From NCBI RefSeq assembly GCF_900699765.1, contig NZ_CAADHO010000007.1:1-64000 (forward strand): a stretch of 64,000 bases of DNA. The letters are read 5' to 3'. The notes beneath the pieces are model-generated. The model was given only the letters and a program-made list of their open reading frames with translations. It made no database searches and was not told where the DNA came from. This document shows positions 7,221 to 16,212 of this stretch, one piece after another (the first letter of the stretch is position 1; every line of letters starts with the position of its first letter). The DNA comes from Desulfoluna butyratoxydans (GTDB taxonomy: Bacteria > Desulfobacterota > Desulfobacteria > Desulfobacterales > Desulfolunaceae). The translations under genes and the position numbers were made by a program.

Positions 7221-8381
7221 ATGTCGCAAGAAAAATGCGTAACGGCTATTGTGGGGCAACCGCTCCAGATTGTCCTGCAGTCCAATGTGGGGTCCACCGG
7301 GTACGGGTGGTATCTCTCCTTTCTGGACGGCGGAATCGCACTTTTTGGCTCCTGCGTTACACCAGCCTCCTCTGCCTACGGTGGTCCCTCCAACCATGCC
7401 TTTGACTTTGTGGCACTGAAGGAGGGAACTTATAAGGTTGAGTTTATCCTCATTGCCCCGTGGCGAATGGAAGAGCCCGCACAGACCGAGACCTATACCA
7501 TAGAGATCAAAGCGCCCTCCAAGACCGCGGCCGACGACATCGAAGAGGCCATGAAGTCCCAGCGGTTCACCAGTGCCGATGCCGTGAGCCCGGAGTCCGG
7601 CCCCTCCATGGTGCTGAAGTATGCCACGCCCATGGCTTCCCCTGTCCTGAAATACGCCGCCCCCATGGGTGGAATGGATGCCTCGGCCACCATGCTCGCC
7701 TATGCGGCGCCCATGGCAAGCGCCGGACAGGCTACCTGCGCATCCTGCGGCCCGGTCATTCTCTATGCCGCGCCCATGGCCCAGGCAAACATGGCGACGG
7801 TGACTAACCTCTACGCCGCCCCCATGGCACAGGCCAACGCCATGACTCAGCCCATGCCCATGTACGCAGCACCCCTCGGCGCGTGCACAACGGATCCGTG
7901 CACGGCCGCCGCTTCCGTGAACATGCTCTACCAGGCGCCCATGATGCAGGCCAACGCCATGGCCCAGCCGGTCTATGCGGCGCCCATGACCCAGCCCATG
8001 CCCATGTACGCAGCACCCGTAGGTGCCTGCGCCACGGACCCGTGCACGGCCGCCGCCTCCGTGAGCATGCTCTATCAGGCCCCCATGATGCAGGCCAATG
8101 CCATGGCTCAGCCGGTCTATGCCGCGCCCATGCCGCAACCCATGCCCATGTATGCGGCCCCGGCCACCTGCCAGCCTGCAGACCCCAGAATGGGACTGCC
8201 GCCCTTTACCATTCTCTATGCCGCTCCCATGATCCGCGGCGGTGCGTCTGCACAGCCGTTGTACGCCGCACCCTCCTATACGCCGGTGCAGGCTTTGTAC
8301 GCTGCGCCCATGGCACAGGCATCCTTTGCCATGCCCCCTTACGCCGCACCCTGTAACCCCGCCACAGGCTGCTGCTGTTAA
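7221..8381 (+). CDS. I42/chagasin-like head with sixteen YxxP repeats; candidate radical SAM substrate
   Basis: 386 residues from ATG 7221, with AAGGAG 8 bp upstream; longer in-frame starts lack a site. Residues 1-100 resemble peptidase inhibitor I42 (chagasin): VGSTGYGWYLSF matches the TTGY loop, then HAFDFVALKEGTYKVEF and APWR. Residues 130-386 are low complexity, with sixteen Tyr-(Ala/Gln)-(Ala/Thr)-Pro units, mostly YAAPM. Two tandem 48-residue units carry paired cysteines (GACTTDPC). The protein ends GCCC. No signal peptide. Two flanking radical SAM genes in the same direction make the repeats a likely target for modification. The product family is not one I can name. Confidence 0.75.
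   Translation: MSQEKCVTAIVGQPLQIVLQSNVGSTGYGWYLSFLDGGIALFGSCVTPASSAYGGPSNHAFDFVALKEGTYKVEFILIAPWRMEEPAQTETYTIEIKAPSKTAADDIEEAMKSQRFTSADAVSPESGPSMVLKYATPMASPVLKYAAPMGGMDASATMLAYAAPMASAGQATCASCGPVILYAAPMAQANMATVTNLYAAPMAQANAMTQPMPMYAAPLGACTTDPCTAAASVNMLYQAPMMQANAMAQPVYAAPMTQPMPMYAAPVGACATDPCTAAASVSMLYQAPMMQANAMAQPVYAAPMPQPMPMYAAPATCQPADPRMGLPPFTILYAAPMIRGGASAQPLYAAPSYTPVQALYAAPMAQASFAMPPYAAPCNPATGCCC
7860..8147 (+). repeat. Two tandem 144-bp units inside the repeat-protein gene
   Basis: Units at 7860-8003 and 8004-8147 each encode 48 residues running from MYAAP through TAAASV and MLYQAPMMQANAMAQ to the next MPMYAAP. They are nearly identical at DNA level, implying a recent in-frame duplication. 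A third, diverged unit begins at 8148. Confidence 0.85.
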
Positions 8382-8413
8382 CGGCTTCGGGCTGCAGTCA
8401 CCGGGAGGACCCC

Positions 8414-9991
8414 ATGGCTGCAGCCCCTGACCCGGAACCCACATACGAAAAGGATCGGAGCATGGATTATTTGCCTGTTACCGCTGTCTGGGAAATCACC
8501 ATGGGGTGCAACATGCGATGCGACCACTGCGGGTCGTCCTGTGCGGAGCCGTTGCCGGATGAGCTGACCACGGATGAGGCCCTGGCCCTTTGTGACGATT
8601 TGAAAGAGGTCGGGCTCAAATGGATCACCCTCTCCGGGGGGGAACCTCTGACCCGGACCGACTGGCCGAAGCTTGCAGGGCGCCTCACCGCCAACGGCAT
8701 CAAGCCCAACATCATCACCAACGGCTGGCTGGTCAATGAGGAGATGGTAAAGACGGCCCAGGCCAACGGGGTGGAGACCATCTCCATCTCCCTGGACGGC
8801 AACCGTGAAACCCACGACGCCATTCGGAAAAAAGGGGCCTTTGACAAGGTGATCAGCGCCTTTCAGGTGCTTAACGCCTGCAACCATGTGAGCGCCTCCA
8901 ACACCACGGTGACCAAGCACAACCTCCACCAGCTCGACGAGATCAAAGAGATCCTCCTGGAAAACAACGTGGACCTCTGGCAGATCCAGATCGGCCTGCC
9001 CATGGGGAACATGGCCGAGGACCGGGAGTCCGTGGTGGAACCTTCGGTCATCGAATACCTCATCGACTACTCCCACCAGGTTACGATGGAGGGGCGCATC
9101 AAGGTCTTTCCCGCCGATTGCCTGGGGTACTACACCGAAAAGGAGAGCATCGTTCGCCAGATCAGCATGAATGTCCCGACAGCCGTGCTGTGGCAGGGGT
9201 GCAACGCCGGTAAGCGAAGCTTCGGGATCCTTCACAACGGGGACATCCTGGGGTGCACGTCCATTCGGGATACCGGCATGATCGAGGGCAACATCAGGGA
9301 GCGCCCCTTAACGGAGATCTGGAACGCCCCCGATGCCTTCTCCTGGTCCCGCAGCCTTAAAAAGTCGGACCTCGGCGGCCTGTGCGGAGAGTGTGCATAC
9401 GGCGACGCCTGCCTGGGCGGCTGCCCCAACACCCGGTTGACCCTGAATGGCTCCATCCATGCGGAGAACCAGTACTGCGTCTACCACACCACCATGGAGG
9501 CCACCCGGAGCAAGCTGAAGGGCTACAACGATCCGGCGGAACTCATGGAGACGGCCTGGGCCTATGCCAACCAGCAGAAGTGGCAGCTATCCTCCCTCAC
9601 GTTGAAGCGCGTTTTGGAGCTGGACCCGCAGCGGGTGGATGCCTTGGAGCTGTTCGGGTTCGTGAGCTACAACCTGAACAATTTCACACAGGCCAAGGAG
9701 GCCAACGAAGAGGTCCTGAAGATGGATCCGCAGAATCCATACGCCCTCAAGGGCCTTGGCCTGAGCCTTCACCGGCTCAACCGCACCGAGGAGGGTATCG
9801 CAAGTCTGCTCAAGGCCACCGAAGCGGCCACGCCCCAGCACATGGACTCTTTTTATGACCTCTCCGTGGTTTACTCGGAACTCAATCAGCCGGGCAAGGC
9901 CCGGGAGATCCTGGAAGAGGGTGAAAAAAGATTCCCAGGTTACATCGGGCGGTTCACGGGCGCGGTTCAAGGGGTATATCCGGCGACCTGA
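8414..9991 (+). CDS. Radical SAM/SPASM enzyme with C-terminal TPR repeats
   Basis: 525 residues from ATG 8414 (GGGAGG upstream); ATG 8462 is an alternative start giving MDYLPVTAVWEITMGC. The radical SAM cluster motif is CNMRCDHC (Cys32, 36, 39), followed by LSGGEP. A SPASM auxiliary-cluster region is visible at about 300-360: CNAGKRSFGI, then CGECAYGDACLGGCP and a later QYC. Residues 385-525 are tetratricopeptide repeats (AKEANEEVLKMDPQNPYALKGLG), which could hold a long repetitive substrate. SPASM enzymes of this type (PqqE, AlbA and anSME relatives) modify peptides or proteins. It starts 32 bp after the repeat-protein gene, so the three genes probably form one operon ending at the terminator at 10017. 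Confidence 0.87.
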   Translation: MAAAPDPEPTYEKDRSMDYLPVTAVWEITMGCNMRCDHCGSSCAEPLPDELTTDEALALCDDLKEVGLKWITLSGGEPLTRTDWPKLAGRLTANGIKPNIITNGWLVNEEMVKTAQANGVETISISLDGNRETHDAIRKKGAFDKVISAFQVLNACNHVSASNTTVTKHNLHQLDEIKEILLENNVDLWQIQIGLPMGNMAEDRESVVEPSVIEYLIDYSHQVTMEGRIKVFPADCLGYYTEKESIVRQISMNVPTAVLWQGCNAGKRSFGILHNGDILGCTSIRDTGMIEGNIRERPLTEIWNAPDAFSWSRSLKKSDLGGLCGECAYGDACLGGCPNTRLTLNGSIHAENQYCVYHTTMEATRSKLKGYNDPAELMETAWAYANQQKWQLSSLTLKRVLELDPQRVDALELFGFVSYNLNNFTQAKEANEEVLKMDPQNPYALKGLGLSLHRLNRTEEGIASLLKATEAATPQHMDSFYDLSVVYSELNQPGKAREILEEGEKRFPGYIGRFTGAVQGVYPAT

Positions 9992-10016
9992 CGCCACCTG
10001 AAGTAAGCCATCAAAG

Positions 10017-10054
10017 CCTGCGGCATGCTGTTTGTGTGCCGCAGGTTTTTTTTT
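10017..10054 (+). terminator. Rho-independent terminator of the radical SAM operon
   Basis: CCTGCGGCA / TGCCGCAGG stem followed by nine T residues, 26 bp after the SPASM gene stop. Confidence 0.9.
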
Positions 10055-10122
10055 GCTTCAGGGGAACACGTGGCGATATGTTTTCTCTGGCGGAACATTT
10101 TGGGGGTAGGCTTTGGCAAACA

Positions 10123-10187
10123 GGTAAAACAGGTAAAACGGGTAAAACGGGTAAAACAGGGGACAGGCTCTTTATGCTGGGCACCCC
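10123..10187 (+). repeat. 9-bp tandem repeat joined to a REP-like sequence
   Basis: Four tandem units of GGTAAAACA or GGTAAAACG (10123-10158) run straight into ACAGGGGACAGGCTCT and TATGCTGG, the same sequence as the hairpin beside the RAYT gene at 1424-1467. This is probably a stray RAYT-mobilised sequence. No gene is present between 9992 and 10299. Confidence 0.7.
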
Positions 10188-10230
10188 ATGGGGCCTTTTT
10201 TAGCGACTGAACAGCTACAACAAACTCTCA

Positions 10231-10267
10231 AAAAGCCTGCGGCATGGTTTGTACCGCAGGCTTTTTT
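10231..10267 (-). terminator. Bidirectional terminator
   Basis: AAAAGCCTGCGG and CCGCAGGCTTTTTT form a stem with A and T runs on both sides. It lies 33 bp beyond the stop of the leftward 1489-residue gene and can also act rightward as a second stop for the radical SAM operon. Confidence 0.85.
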
Positions 10268-10299
10268 ATGCACGTTGCCCAGATAAGGCATCACTTTAT

Positions 10300-13200
10300 T
10301 TAGTCATCAAAGGCAAAGACCAGGGTGGCCAACTCCCCTGAGACATTGTACCCGCCGTGACAGGTGACGCGTGAGGTGCCTGCCTTTAACACCAAGGCGT
10401 TGTGGGCTTTGTTCGGGTCGGGCTGCATGAGGGGGCCGGTGGCTTCTCCGAAGGAGACCTGTTTTGCCATGCACAGGTCGTGGGTTTTCCGGTCCATGAT
10501 GCAGAGGGTGCCCGAGGTGATGCAGACCTCGGGGCAGTTGCCTGTCTCTTCATGGGAAAAAGGCGCGGGGTGCCAGCTGGTAACGGCGTCGTTGCTGTAC
10601 CGGATTTCGCCAAAGGCCATCTTTCGGGTCTCTTTTTGAAAGATGAGACGGACCGAGGGGGTGCCGTTGGGCAGGGGGTGAACCAGGCTGATCGCCTTGT
10701 GCGGATGGCTTGCATCGCACACCACGAGCTCTCCAGAAACAAGGTGGAGGGATCCCGGGGCCTGGATTTCCTCGATTCCAGGGGCGGCGGCTCCTTCGCG
10801 GATGATGCGCTCCAGTCCGTCAGGTGCGGCGGCAGGGGCCACCACCCGGAAAGTTTGCGTGAGCAGGGTCTGGGTGTTGTCCGTGTCCCGGATTTCGATG
10901 GTCCACATGCCCGGTACGCATTCGGCTGCCGTCTCAAAGGTCCAGCCAGCGAAGATGCGTCCCTGGCCCACACCGTTTTGAGCCCATTCGGTTCTGGTGA
11001 CGGCTTCCTGTTCGCCCGAAAGGGTGGGGTGGAGAATCCGCACGCGATGGGACAGCACCTCGGGGGCGTCCGCGTCGTTGCAGGTGAACCGGATACCAAA
11101 GCTGGTACCGACCTGGGCCGGTATCAGGAGGGTCTCCTCCAGGATCCGTGGGTTGTGGGCCATGATCGAGGCACCCGGTGCAGGGGTTTCGTCGCAGGCG
11201 TCAGGCTCCAGGACGTAGGGACCGAAGTCCACAAGGGTCAGCCTGGGAAGGGCTTGTGCCTCGGGGGCGGCTTTTTTCGCTCGGGCCACCAGGTCACGGA
11301 TTTTCCTTGAGCCGTCGTCTTTAAAGGCCAGGAGAAGGGGCAGGGCCGATGGCTCTTCGTCGATCAGCTGAAGGGCCTCAAGGCGTTTTTGGGGCTTGAG
11401 GCCTGCAAGGCAGGGGACGAGATCCGCTTCGTTTGCCAGCTCCAGAAGGGCCTTTGCCTCCCCGCAGTCCAGGATAAAGGAAAAGAGGCAATGCACAGGG
11501 GGATTCACCTGCTTGATGTAGGCGATATACGCGTCAAAGGAGCCCTGGAACTCTTCCCAGCCCGCTTCAAGGCCTTCGGGGCTGGCCGCTGCCAGGAAGG
11601 TGAGGGCGCGGAGGCGCGTGGGCTCGTCCATGGTCCAGATGAAGTCTTTTATCCTGCAGTCGTAGTAACTCTCCATCTCGAAGGAGAGCTCCTCAATGGC
11701 GTCGGCGGCAATGGGGGCCACCTCTTCAAAGGGCTTTTCTCCTCGGACATAGGCCAGGGCATCGTCGGCCATGGCGGCTTTGAAGGAATCCCGGGTCATC
11801 TCCCGGTGCAGGGTTTCAATCAGCTCAGGGGGGCAGGAGGCCGAGACCACCGCCACCCGGGTGCTGTACAGGAAGGAGCCGTACCCCTGGGTCATCTCCC
11901 TGAAGAGGATGGGCACGATCCAGGGGCGGAGAAGGGGGACGTATCCGGTGTCGGTCTCCTGGAGGAGAAGCCATCGGTAGCCGTTGTCCCCCGGGTTGGC
12001 GGCCTCTTCCAGCTCGGCCTGCTCCAGGGCTTCGGCCTCGGAGGGGACAGGGCTCACCTTCTCAAGGATGGGGGCGCTGGCTGTGGGGTCTGCCACTGAC
12101 AGGATGGCGCCATGGCTTCGGGCGCGGCTGACAAAGACGCTTTCCGGGCAGGTCAGGCTTGAGTTGAGCACGGTGGCGAGGGTGTCGAAAAAGAGCTCCC
12201 GGCCCAGGTCGAACCCAAAGTCGGGAAAGGCCTCCTGGGTGTCTTTGAAAAATTGGAGCTGTGTGGACTTGGGCAGCAGCCCGAGTCCGTCCCTGAGGTC
12301 CCGCTTGTTGTTGGCGTGGATTTTTCCGAAGAAGGTGCGGTCTTCCTCTGTCTCCCCTTCGGTGAACATCTCCATGAGGCTGTGGTAAAGGGAGGCCTTG
12401 TCCTCGTTGTTCTGGCACCGCTCCACCTTCCATGCCCAGATACCGGGTTTTGGAAATTTGAGTCTCTCCAGGTTGTCCTCAAAGGTGATTTCGTCCGTGA
12501 CGGTGTCCATGAACTCGTCGCGGTAGGAGGCCCGGTGGATGAAACTCAGGTTTCGCAGGCTCTTTACCGGGGCCAGGTCAGCCATGAGCATCAAGGCGCG
12601 AGAAGCGGCTTTGCTGATGGAAAGGGGCATGAGGGCCAGGAAATAGGCCGTGATCTGGATCTTCTGAATGTGGTCGGAGACGCCTGTAAAGAGTTCATAA
12701 TGGGCCTGCCTGGCATGGCTTCGGCTGTCACGGACCCCAAGGCGGGTTTTCATGATCTCAAGGGCCTCCTCGTGGGTGAGGCGTTCCCCCTTGGGGGGCT
12801 GGAGCTGAGCCAGCTCCTCGGGTGTGAGCCCCTCTTTGCCCACCTTCATGGCTTTCATGATGAGGTCCCTTGGAGGGGCCGCAGGCTTCACCCCGCGGAC
12901 GTAGGTTTTGACTCGGTTCCAGTCTGCCAGGGCTTTTTCCAGCTTATCCGCCTCTTCCGGTGTGGGGCGCATGTGCTGGGGTCGGTTCGGATCACGGAGC
13001 TTTTGGGCTTTTTCTGCGCAGATAAAGCTGGAGTGGTCCTCCACCTCGTCAAAGAAAAAGGGGAGGAAATGGGTCTCCACGTAGGTGACGAGGGTATCGG
13101 TGAGGGTGTCGTGGGCGTTTTCGGTGAAGTCGGTGTGAAGCGCGCACGCGGCAAGGGTCATGAGACCGGGATCCTTGTGGGAAAAGAGATCGGCCAGGAG

Positions 13201-14769
13201 GGACGAGGCGTCCTCCCGGTGCTCGCGCAGCAGCCTGGTACAGGCGGTGAGGTTTTTGCCGAAGACGTTGTCGTTGTCTCCGGTGAAGGCGTCGAGGTTC
13301 TGCTTGAAGGCCTGGCGCCAGTCTGAGCCGTATCGGGTCTGGAAGTCCGCTTCGGATAGCATCTCCCATTCATCGGTGATGAAATCCACCGTGTCCATGG
13401 CAAAGGGCTGTTTGCCGAAAAACCGGTGGAACACATCCAGAAATCGGAGGATGCACTGTTCTCCCCGGGTGATCTCTGCGGAGGTGAGGTCCTCGTCGCA
13501 GTGGTCGTAGACAAGGTCCCGGATGGTGTGGTGGAACTCTTCAAGGAGGCTGTCGAACCCTCCCACATACCAGGTAAAGGTTTTCAGGATCTTGTGATTG
13601 CCTTTTCCGGCCAGGTCCATGGGATCACAGGGCGCAAGGGTGTCAAGGACCTCAGGTTTATGCCCGTGCTCAACATAAGCCCAGATGGCCTCCCCGTTGT
13701 CAAAGGCCCCTTCAATGAAAGACTGCCACTGTTCCGTGGCCTCTCCACGGTAGTAGTAACAGTCGTCGTCATCCTCTTCTTCAGCGGGTCGTGGAGAGAC
13801 CAGGGGGCGACCCAGGAATGCCTCGATCTCGTCGTGGAGCTCTGCTGCCTCGTTGTCGGCCTGGTCCCGCACCCCTTTTCGGCTGAGGATTTCAAGGTGG
13901 TCGTCTTCATCGACATACTCTTCGCCGCTGGTGAGCATGGTGATGTAAAACCCGTCAATGGGGCGCTCCACATGGTCCCGTTCATCTTCGCTGTACTGGA
14001 GGAAAGGCTGGCTGGCAAACCGTTCCTTCATGGCCTCTTTGAAGTAGGCGTGGTCGTCGGGGTGCTTGCGAAGGTGCTGCAGAAGGTCGCGCTCTTCTTC
14101 CGATGCATCGATCATCATCCCTTCGGTGTCCATGCCGTGGGAGGCAAACATCATGGTTCGTACCTCGGCGTTGTCGCAGTAACAGAAGGCCTTGATGAGG
14201 TCCCGGGTGATGCCGCACCGGCGCACGAGCATGGGAAGGTAGCCCAGAATGTAGTCGGCGTGCTCCGTGTCCCAGTAAGGGATGAAGTAGGCCCCCAGGA
14301 GATAAGTGTACTCGGGGAACCTGCGCGCAATGATGTACAGGATGTCCACACCGAACACGGCGACATCGTCAATCCACATGGCCGAGGTGTCGTTCTGCTT
14401 GCGGGCGTACTCCACGATGGCCATGGCCGCGTCCAGGATGTCTGCCTTCAGCTCCGGGTGGTCACAGGCCTTGAGAAAGAGGTGGGTCTCGGAATAGAGA
14501 AACTCATCGAGGCGGGTGCTCTCCACGGGTGCGGCCGAGCCCCTTTTGAACCGGTAGACCTCCTCGGCAAGGGAGGTGTTATCGATGTCCGAAAGGGTTA
14601 TGGCCGTCCCGGACTCGGTTTCGACATATATGTTGCAGTAGGAGAACATGTCCTCGGTAAAGGCCTCTTCAGAGCGTATGAGGCGACCGTATGTCCGGAG
14701 GCCTGCCTTGATGGACCGGATGTCCTGAGGGTCGAAGGTGATTTTGTTTGTTGTATGAAACTGCTCCAT
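10300..14769 (-). CDS. Very large cytosolic protein with C-terminal DUF3859 module, function unknown
   Basis: 1489 residues from ATG 14769 (MEQFHTT), preceded by GGAG; a TTG at 14784 is less likely. No signal peptide or membrane segment. Most of the chain looks like acidic helical repeats, with a charged linker AEEEDDDDCYYY near residue 340. At about 1170-1300 a beta module matches DUF3859: LTLVDFGPYVLEP, IPAQVGTSFGIRF, AGWTFETAAECVPGMWTIEI. The last 190 residues form another beta-rich region. A protein of this size with this module as a tail is unusual. It is monocistronic between its own terminator and a 470-bp gap. Confidence 0.7.
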   Translation of the reverse strand: MEQFHTTNKITFDPQDIRSIKAGLRTYGRLIRSEEAFTEDMFSYCNIYVETESGTAITLSDIDNTSLAEEVYRFKRGSAAPVESTRLDEFLYSETHLFLKACDHPELKADILDAAMAIVEYARKQNDTSAMWIDDVAVFGVDILYIIARRFPEYTYLLGAYFIPYWDTEHADYILGYLPMLVRRCGITRDLIKAFCYCDNAEVRTMMFASHGMDTEGMMIDASEEERDLLQHLRKHPDDHAYFKEAMKERFASQPFLQYSEDERDHVERPIDGFYITMLTSGEEYVDEDDHLEILSRKGVRDQADNEAAELHDEIEAFLGRPLVSPRPAEEEDDDDCYYYRGEATEQWQSFIEGAFDNGEAIWAYVEHGHKPEVLDTLAPCDPMDLAGKGNHKILKTFTWYVGGFDSLLEEFHHTIRDLVYDHCDEDLTSAEITRGEQCILRFLDVFHRFFGKQPFAMDTVDFITDEWEMLSEADFQTRYGSDWRQAFKQNLDAFTGDNDNVFGKNLTACTRLLREHREDASSLLADLFSHKDPGLMTLAACALHTDFTENAHDTLTDTLVTYVETHFLPFFFDEVEDHSSFICAEKAQKLRDPNRPQHMRPTPEEADKLEKALADWNRVKTYVRGVKPAAPPRDLIMKAMKVGKEGLTPEELAQLQPPKGERLTHEEALEIMKTRLGVRDSRSHARQAHYELFTGVSDHIQKIQITAYFLALMPLSISKAASRALMLMADLAPVKSLRNLSFIHRASYRDEFMDTVTDEITFEDNLERLKFPKPGIWAWKVERCQNNEDKASLYHSLMEMFTEGETEEDRTFFGKIHANNKRDLRDGLGLLPKSTQLQFFKDTQEAFPDFGFDLGRELFFDTLATVLNSSLTCPESVFVSRARSHGAILSVADPTASAPILEKVSPVPSEAEALEQAELEEAANPGDNGYRWLLLQETDTGYVPLLRPWIVPILFREMTQGYGSFLYSTRVAVVSASCPPELIETLHREMTRDSFKAAMADDALAYVRGEKPFEEVAPIAADAIEELSFEMESYYDCRIKDFIWTMDEPTRLRALTFLAAASPEGLEAGWEEFQGSFDAYIAYIKQVNPPVHCLFSFILDCGEAKALLELANEADLVPCLAGLKPQKRLEALQLIDEEPSALPLLLAFKDDGSRKIRDLVARAKKAAPEAQALPRLTLVDFGPYVLEPDACDETPAPGASIMAHNPRILEETLLIPAQVGTSFGIRFTCNDADAPEVLSHRVRILHPTLSGEQEAVTRTEWAQNGVGQGRIFAGWTFETAAECVPGMWTIEIRDTDNTQTLLTQTFRVVAPAAAPDGLERIIREGAAAPGIEEIQAPGSLHLVSGELVVCDASHPHKAISLVHPLPNGTPSVRLIFQKETRKMAFGEIRYSNDAVTSWHPAPFSHEETGNCPEVCITSGTLCIMDRKTHDLCMAKQVSFGEATGPLMQPDPNKAHNALVLKAGTSRVTCHGGYNVSGELATLVFAFDD

Positions 14770-15237
14770 GGAAACACTCCGCAAATGGGCTCAATTCAGA
14801 TGGCATGACCGGTGAGCCATGATGATTTATCAATCTCGGGGTAAACGTTTTTTGAATTTTTCTTGGCAGGTGCTTTTGACCGTGGGGAAAGGGCATGTGA
14901 GATTCGTCCGTCAGGTATGGCTCCGGCAAAAAACGACGGACTATAGCAGAAATGAATCGGATGAGCAAAAGAGAAAGGAAGGGAGTGGTTCATGTTGTTT
15001 CGACTCCTGATTAAAATAATCCCTTTCTTGCAAATCTATGGAGATATGGCTTAAGTATTATCAGCGTAGGAAATGTGGGCTGGAAAGTAAAGGGCCAGGG
15101 ATCGCAAGCAAGGGCATTTTCAACCCGGCATGTGTGGCGGGTGGGAATCCGCAGCACCAGAATGGCAGCTCACATCCACGGATTCCAGCCATTGTGTTGT
15201 GCCCGGGTCCTGATCATATCAACCTTCGGAGGAGCAC
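14770..15237. other. Intergenic region between divergent genes
   Basis: 468 bp. Upstream regions of the leftward giant gene and the rightward CGGC gene. Short frames here have no ribosome site or recognisable product. No clear hairpin or repeat was seen. Confidence 0.4.
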
Positions 15238-15600
15238 ATGGAAAAGATTCTGATTGTCGGTTGCAAGAAGGCCATGGATGATGTGTGCATCGGCTGTTCG
15301 CGGTGCATGGTGGGGTTTAATCGCCGTGAAGGCGAGTTTCAGCGGTATGAAGAAGACGCCGAGCTGATGGGGCTCTTGAACTGCGGGGACTGCCCCGGGG
15401 CCACCATCGTGACGCGGCTGGCCCAGGTGAACCTGTGGAACAAGCCCATGGGTGAGACCCCCACCAAGGTTCATATTGCCCCCTGTATCACCGACCACTG
15501 TCCCCACAGCGAGACCCTGATCAAGAAGATCAAGGCCAAGGCCGGGGTGGAGGTGGTGGAAGGCACGCACCCCTATAAGCCCAGCGATATCTTTTCCTGA
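15238..15600 (+). CDS. CGGC domain-containing protein
   Basis: 120 residues; ATG preceded by CGGAGGAGCAC. It begins MEKILIVGCKK and has CIGCSRC at 17-23, NCGDCPG around 50 (the motif that names the family), and HIAPCITDHCPH. CGGC proteins are small cysteine-rich, probably metal-binding proteins common in anaerobes; their reaction is not established. It stands alone with a hairpin terminator 20 bp downstream. Confidence 0.85.
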   Translation: MEKILIVGCKKAMDDVCIGCSRCMVGFNRREGEFQRYEEDAELMGLLNCGDCPGATIVTRLAQVNLWNKPMGETPTKVHIAPCITDHCPHSETLIKKIKAKAGVEVVEGTHPYKPSDIFS

Positions 15601-15620
15601 TTCGGGGCCTGGTCCGGGCG

Positions 15621-15666
15621 TCGCCCGCAACACCGGTTTGCGGGCGATGTGTTTCGCCTTTTTTCA
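15621..15666 (+). terminator. Probable terminator of the CGGC gene
   Basis: CGCCCGCAA / TTGCGGGCG stem around CACCGG. A T-rich stretch (CCTTTTTTC) follows after about 12 bases, so it is slightly atypical. Confidence 0.6.
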
Positions 15667-15694
15667 GGGTGTGCCTCGCCTGTGCGGGGAGGCA

Positions 15695-15910
15695 TCAGTA
15701 GTTGGCTTCGTCCATGGCATAGGATTCAAAATCCTGTTCGATAAGGAACTTCGTGATCATGTCGCTCACCGCATCCGCGGTGTCCACTCGGTAAATTCCT
15801 CTCTCATCTTTCCCGGTTTTGCGTTTGACGTTGGCGACAATGGCCTGCAGGGTGGCTGTGGTGATGCTGATGTTGGCGTTGATGCGCAGTAAATCTTCTC
15901 TGTCCGACAT
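15695..15910 (-). CDS. Small hypothetical protein
   Basis: 71 residues from ATG 15910 (MSDREDLLRINANIS), with AAAAAGGATTA upstream; a longer in-frame start at 15955 lacks a site. Helical with an acidic C-terminus (DFESYAMDEANY). It lies convergent to the CGGC gene and downstream of no other gene in its direction. Not recognised. Confidence 0.6.
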   Translation of the reverse strand: MSDREDLLRINANISITTATLQAIVANVKRKTGKDERGIYRVDTADAVSDMITKFLIEQDFESYAMDEANY

Positions 15911-16067
15911 TCTGATAATCCTTTTTCCTGGATGAATAGTATTTTTAGCGCCCACAACAGCGTGTGGGGCGGAACGTGCGCCGTGGAAAAGGAGTATACA
16001 GCATCCATGGAAAAAGTCATCCCCACAGGTCTTGGCCCGGCAGGGTCAACGCATGGAACACTTCAGT

Positions 16068-16210
16068 TGCCTCCGGCGGGTCGCTTTTTGAAAAAAGCTC
16101 CGCAAAAACGTTCCGGTAAATAAAAAAAGAAGAGGGGCTATGCCTTATGCAAAACCTGTTTGTCTAACTTTTCAAAAGGTTGGCTCCCCGGCAGGGCCGC
16201 AAGAGGCATC
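16068..16210 (+). repeat. Palindromic repeat family copy (diverged)
   Basis: TTGCCTCCGGCGGG near the left and GGCAGGGCCGCAAGAGGC at the right, with internal AAAACCTGTTTGTCTAAC resembling the copies at 3263 and 57351. It fills the gap downstream of creC. Confidence 0.6.
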
Positions 16211-16212
16211 TG

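Noticed and set aside
7600..8360. Possible CRISPR-like or tandem DNA array
   Set aside because: The periodicity is in frame and encodes YAAPM repeats of variable spacing; there are no constant-length unique spacers. The TCACCAC array at 57812 is likewise a simple microsatellite.
7110..8444. Leftward 444-codon Gly/His/Arg-rich frame opposite the YAAPM gene
   Set aside because: It is produced by the repetitive codons of the sense gene and has no start signal; the sense strand has a ribosome site and matching operon context.
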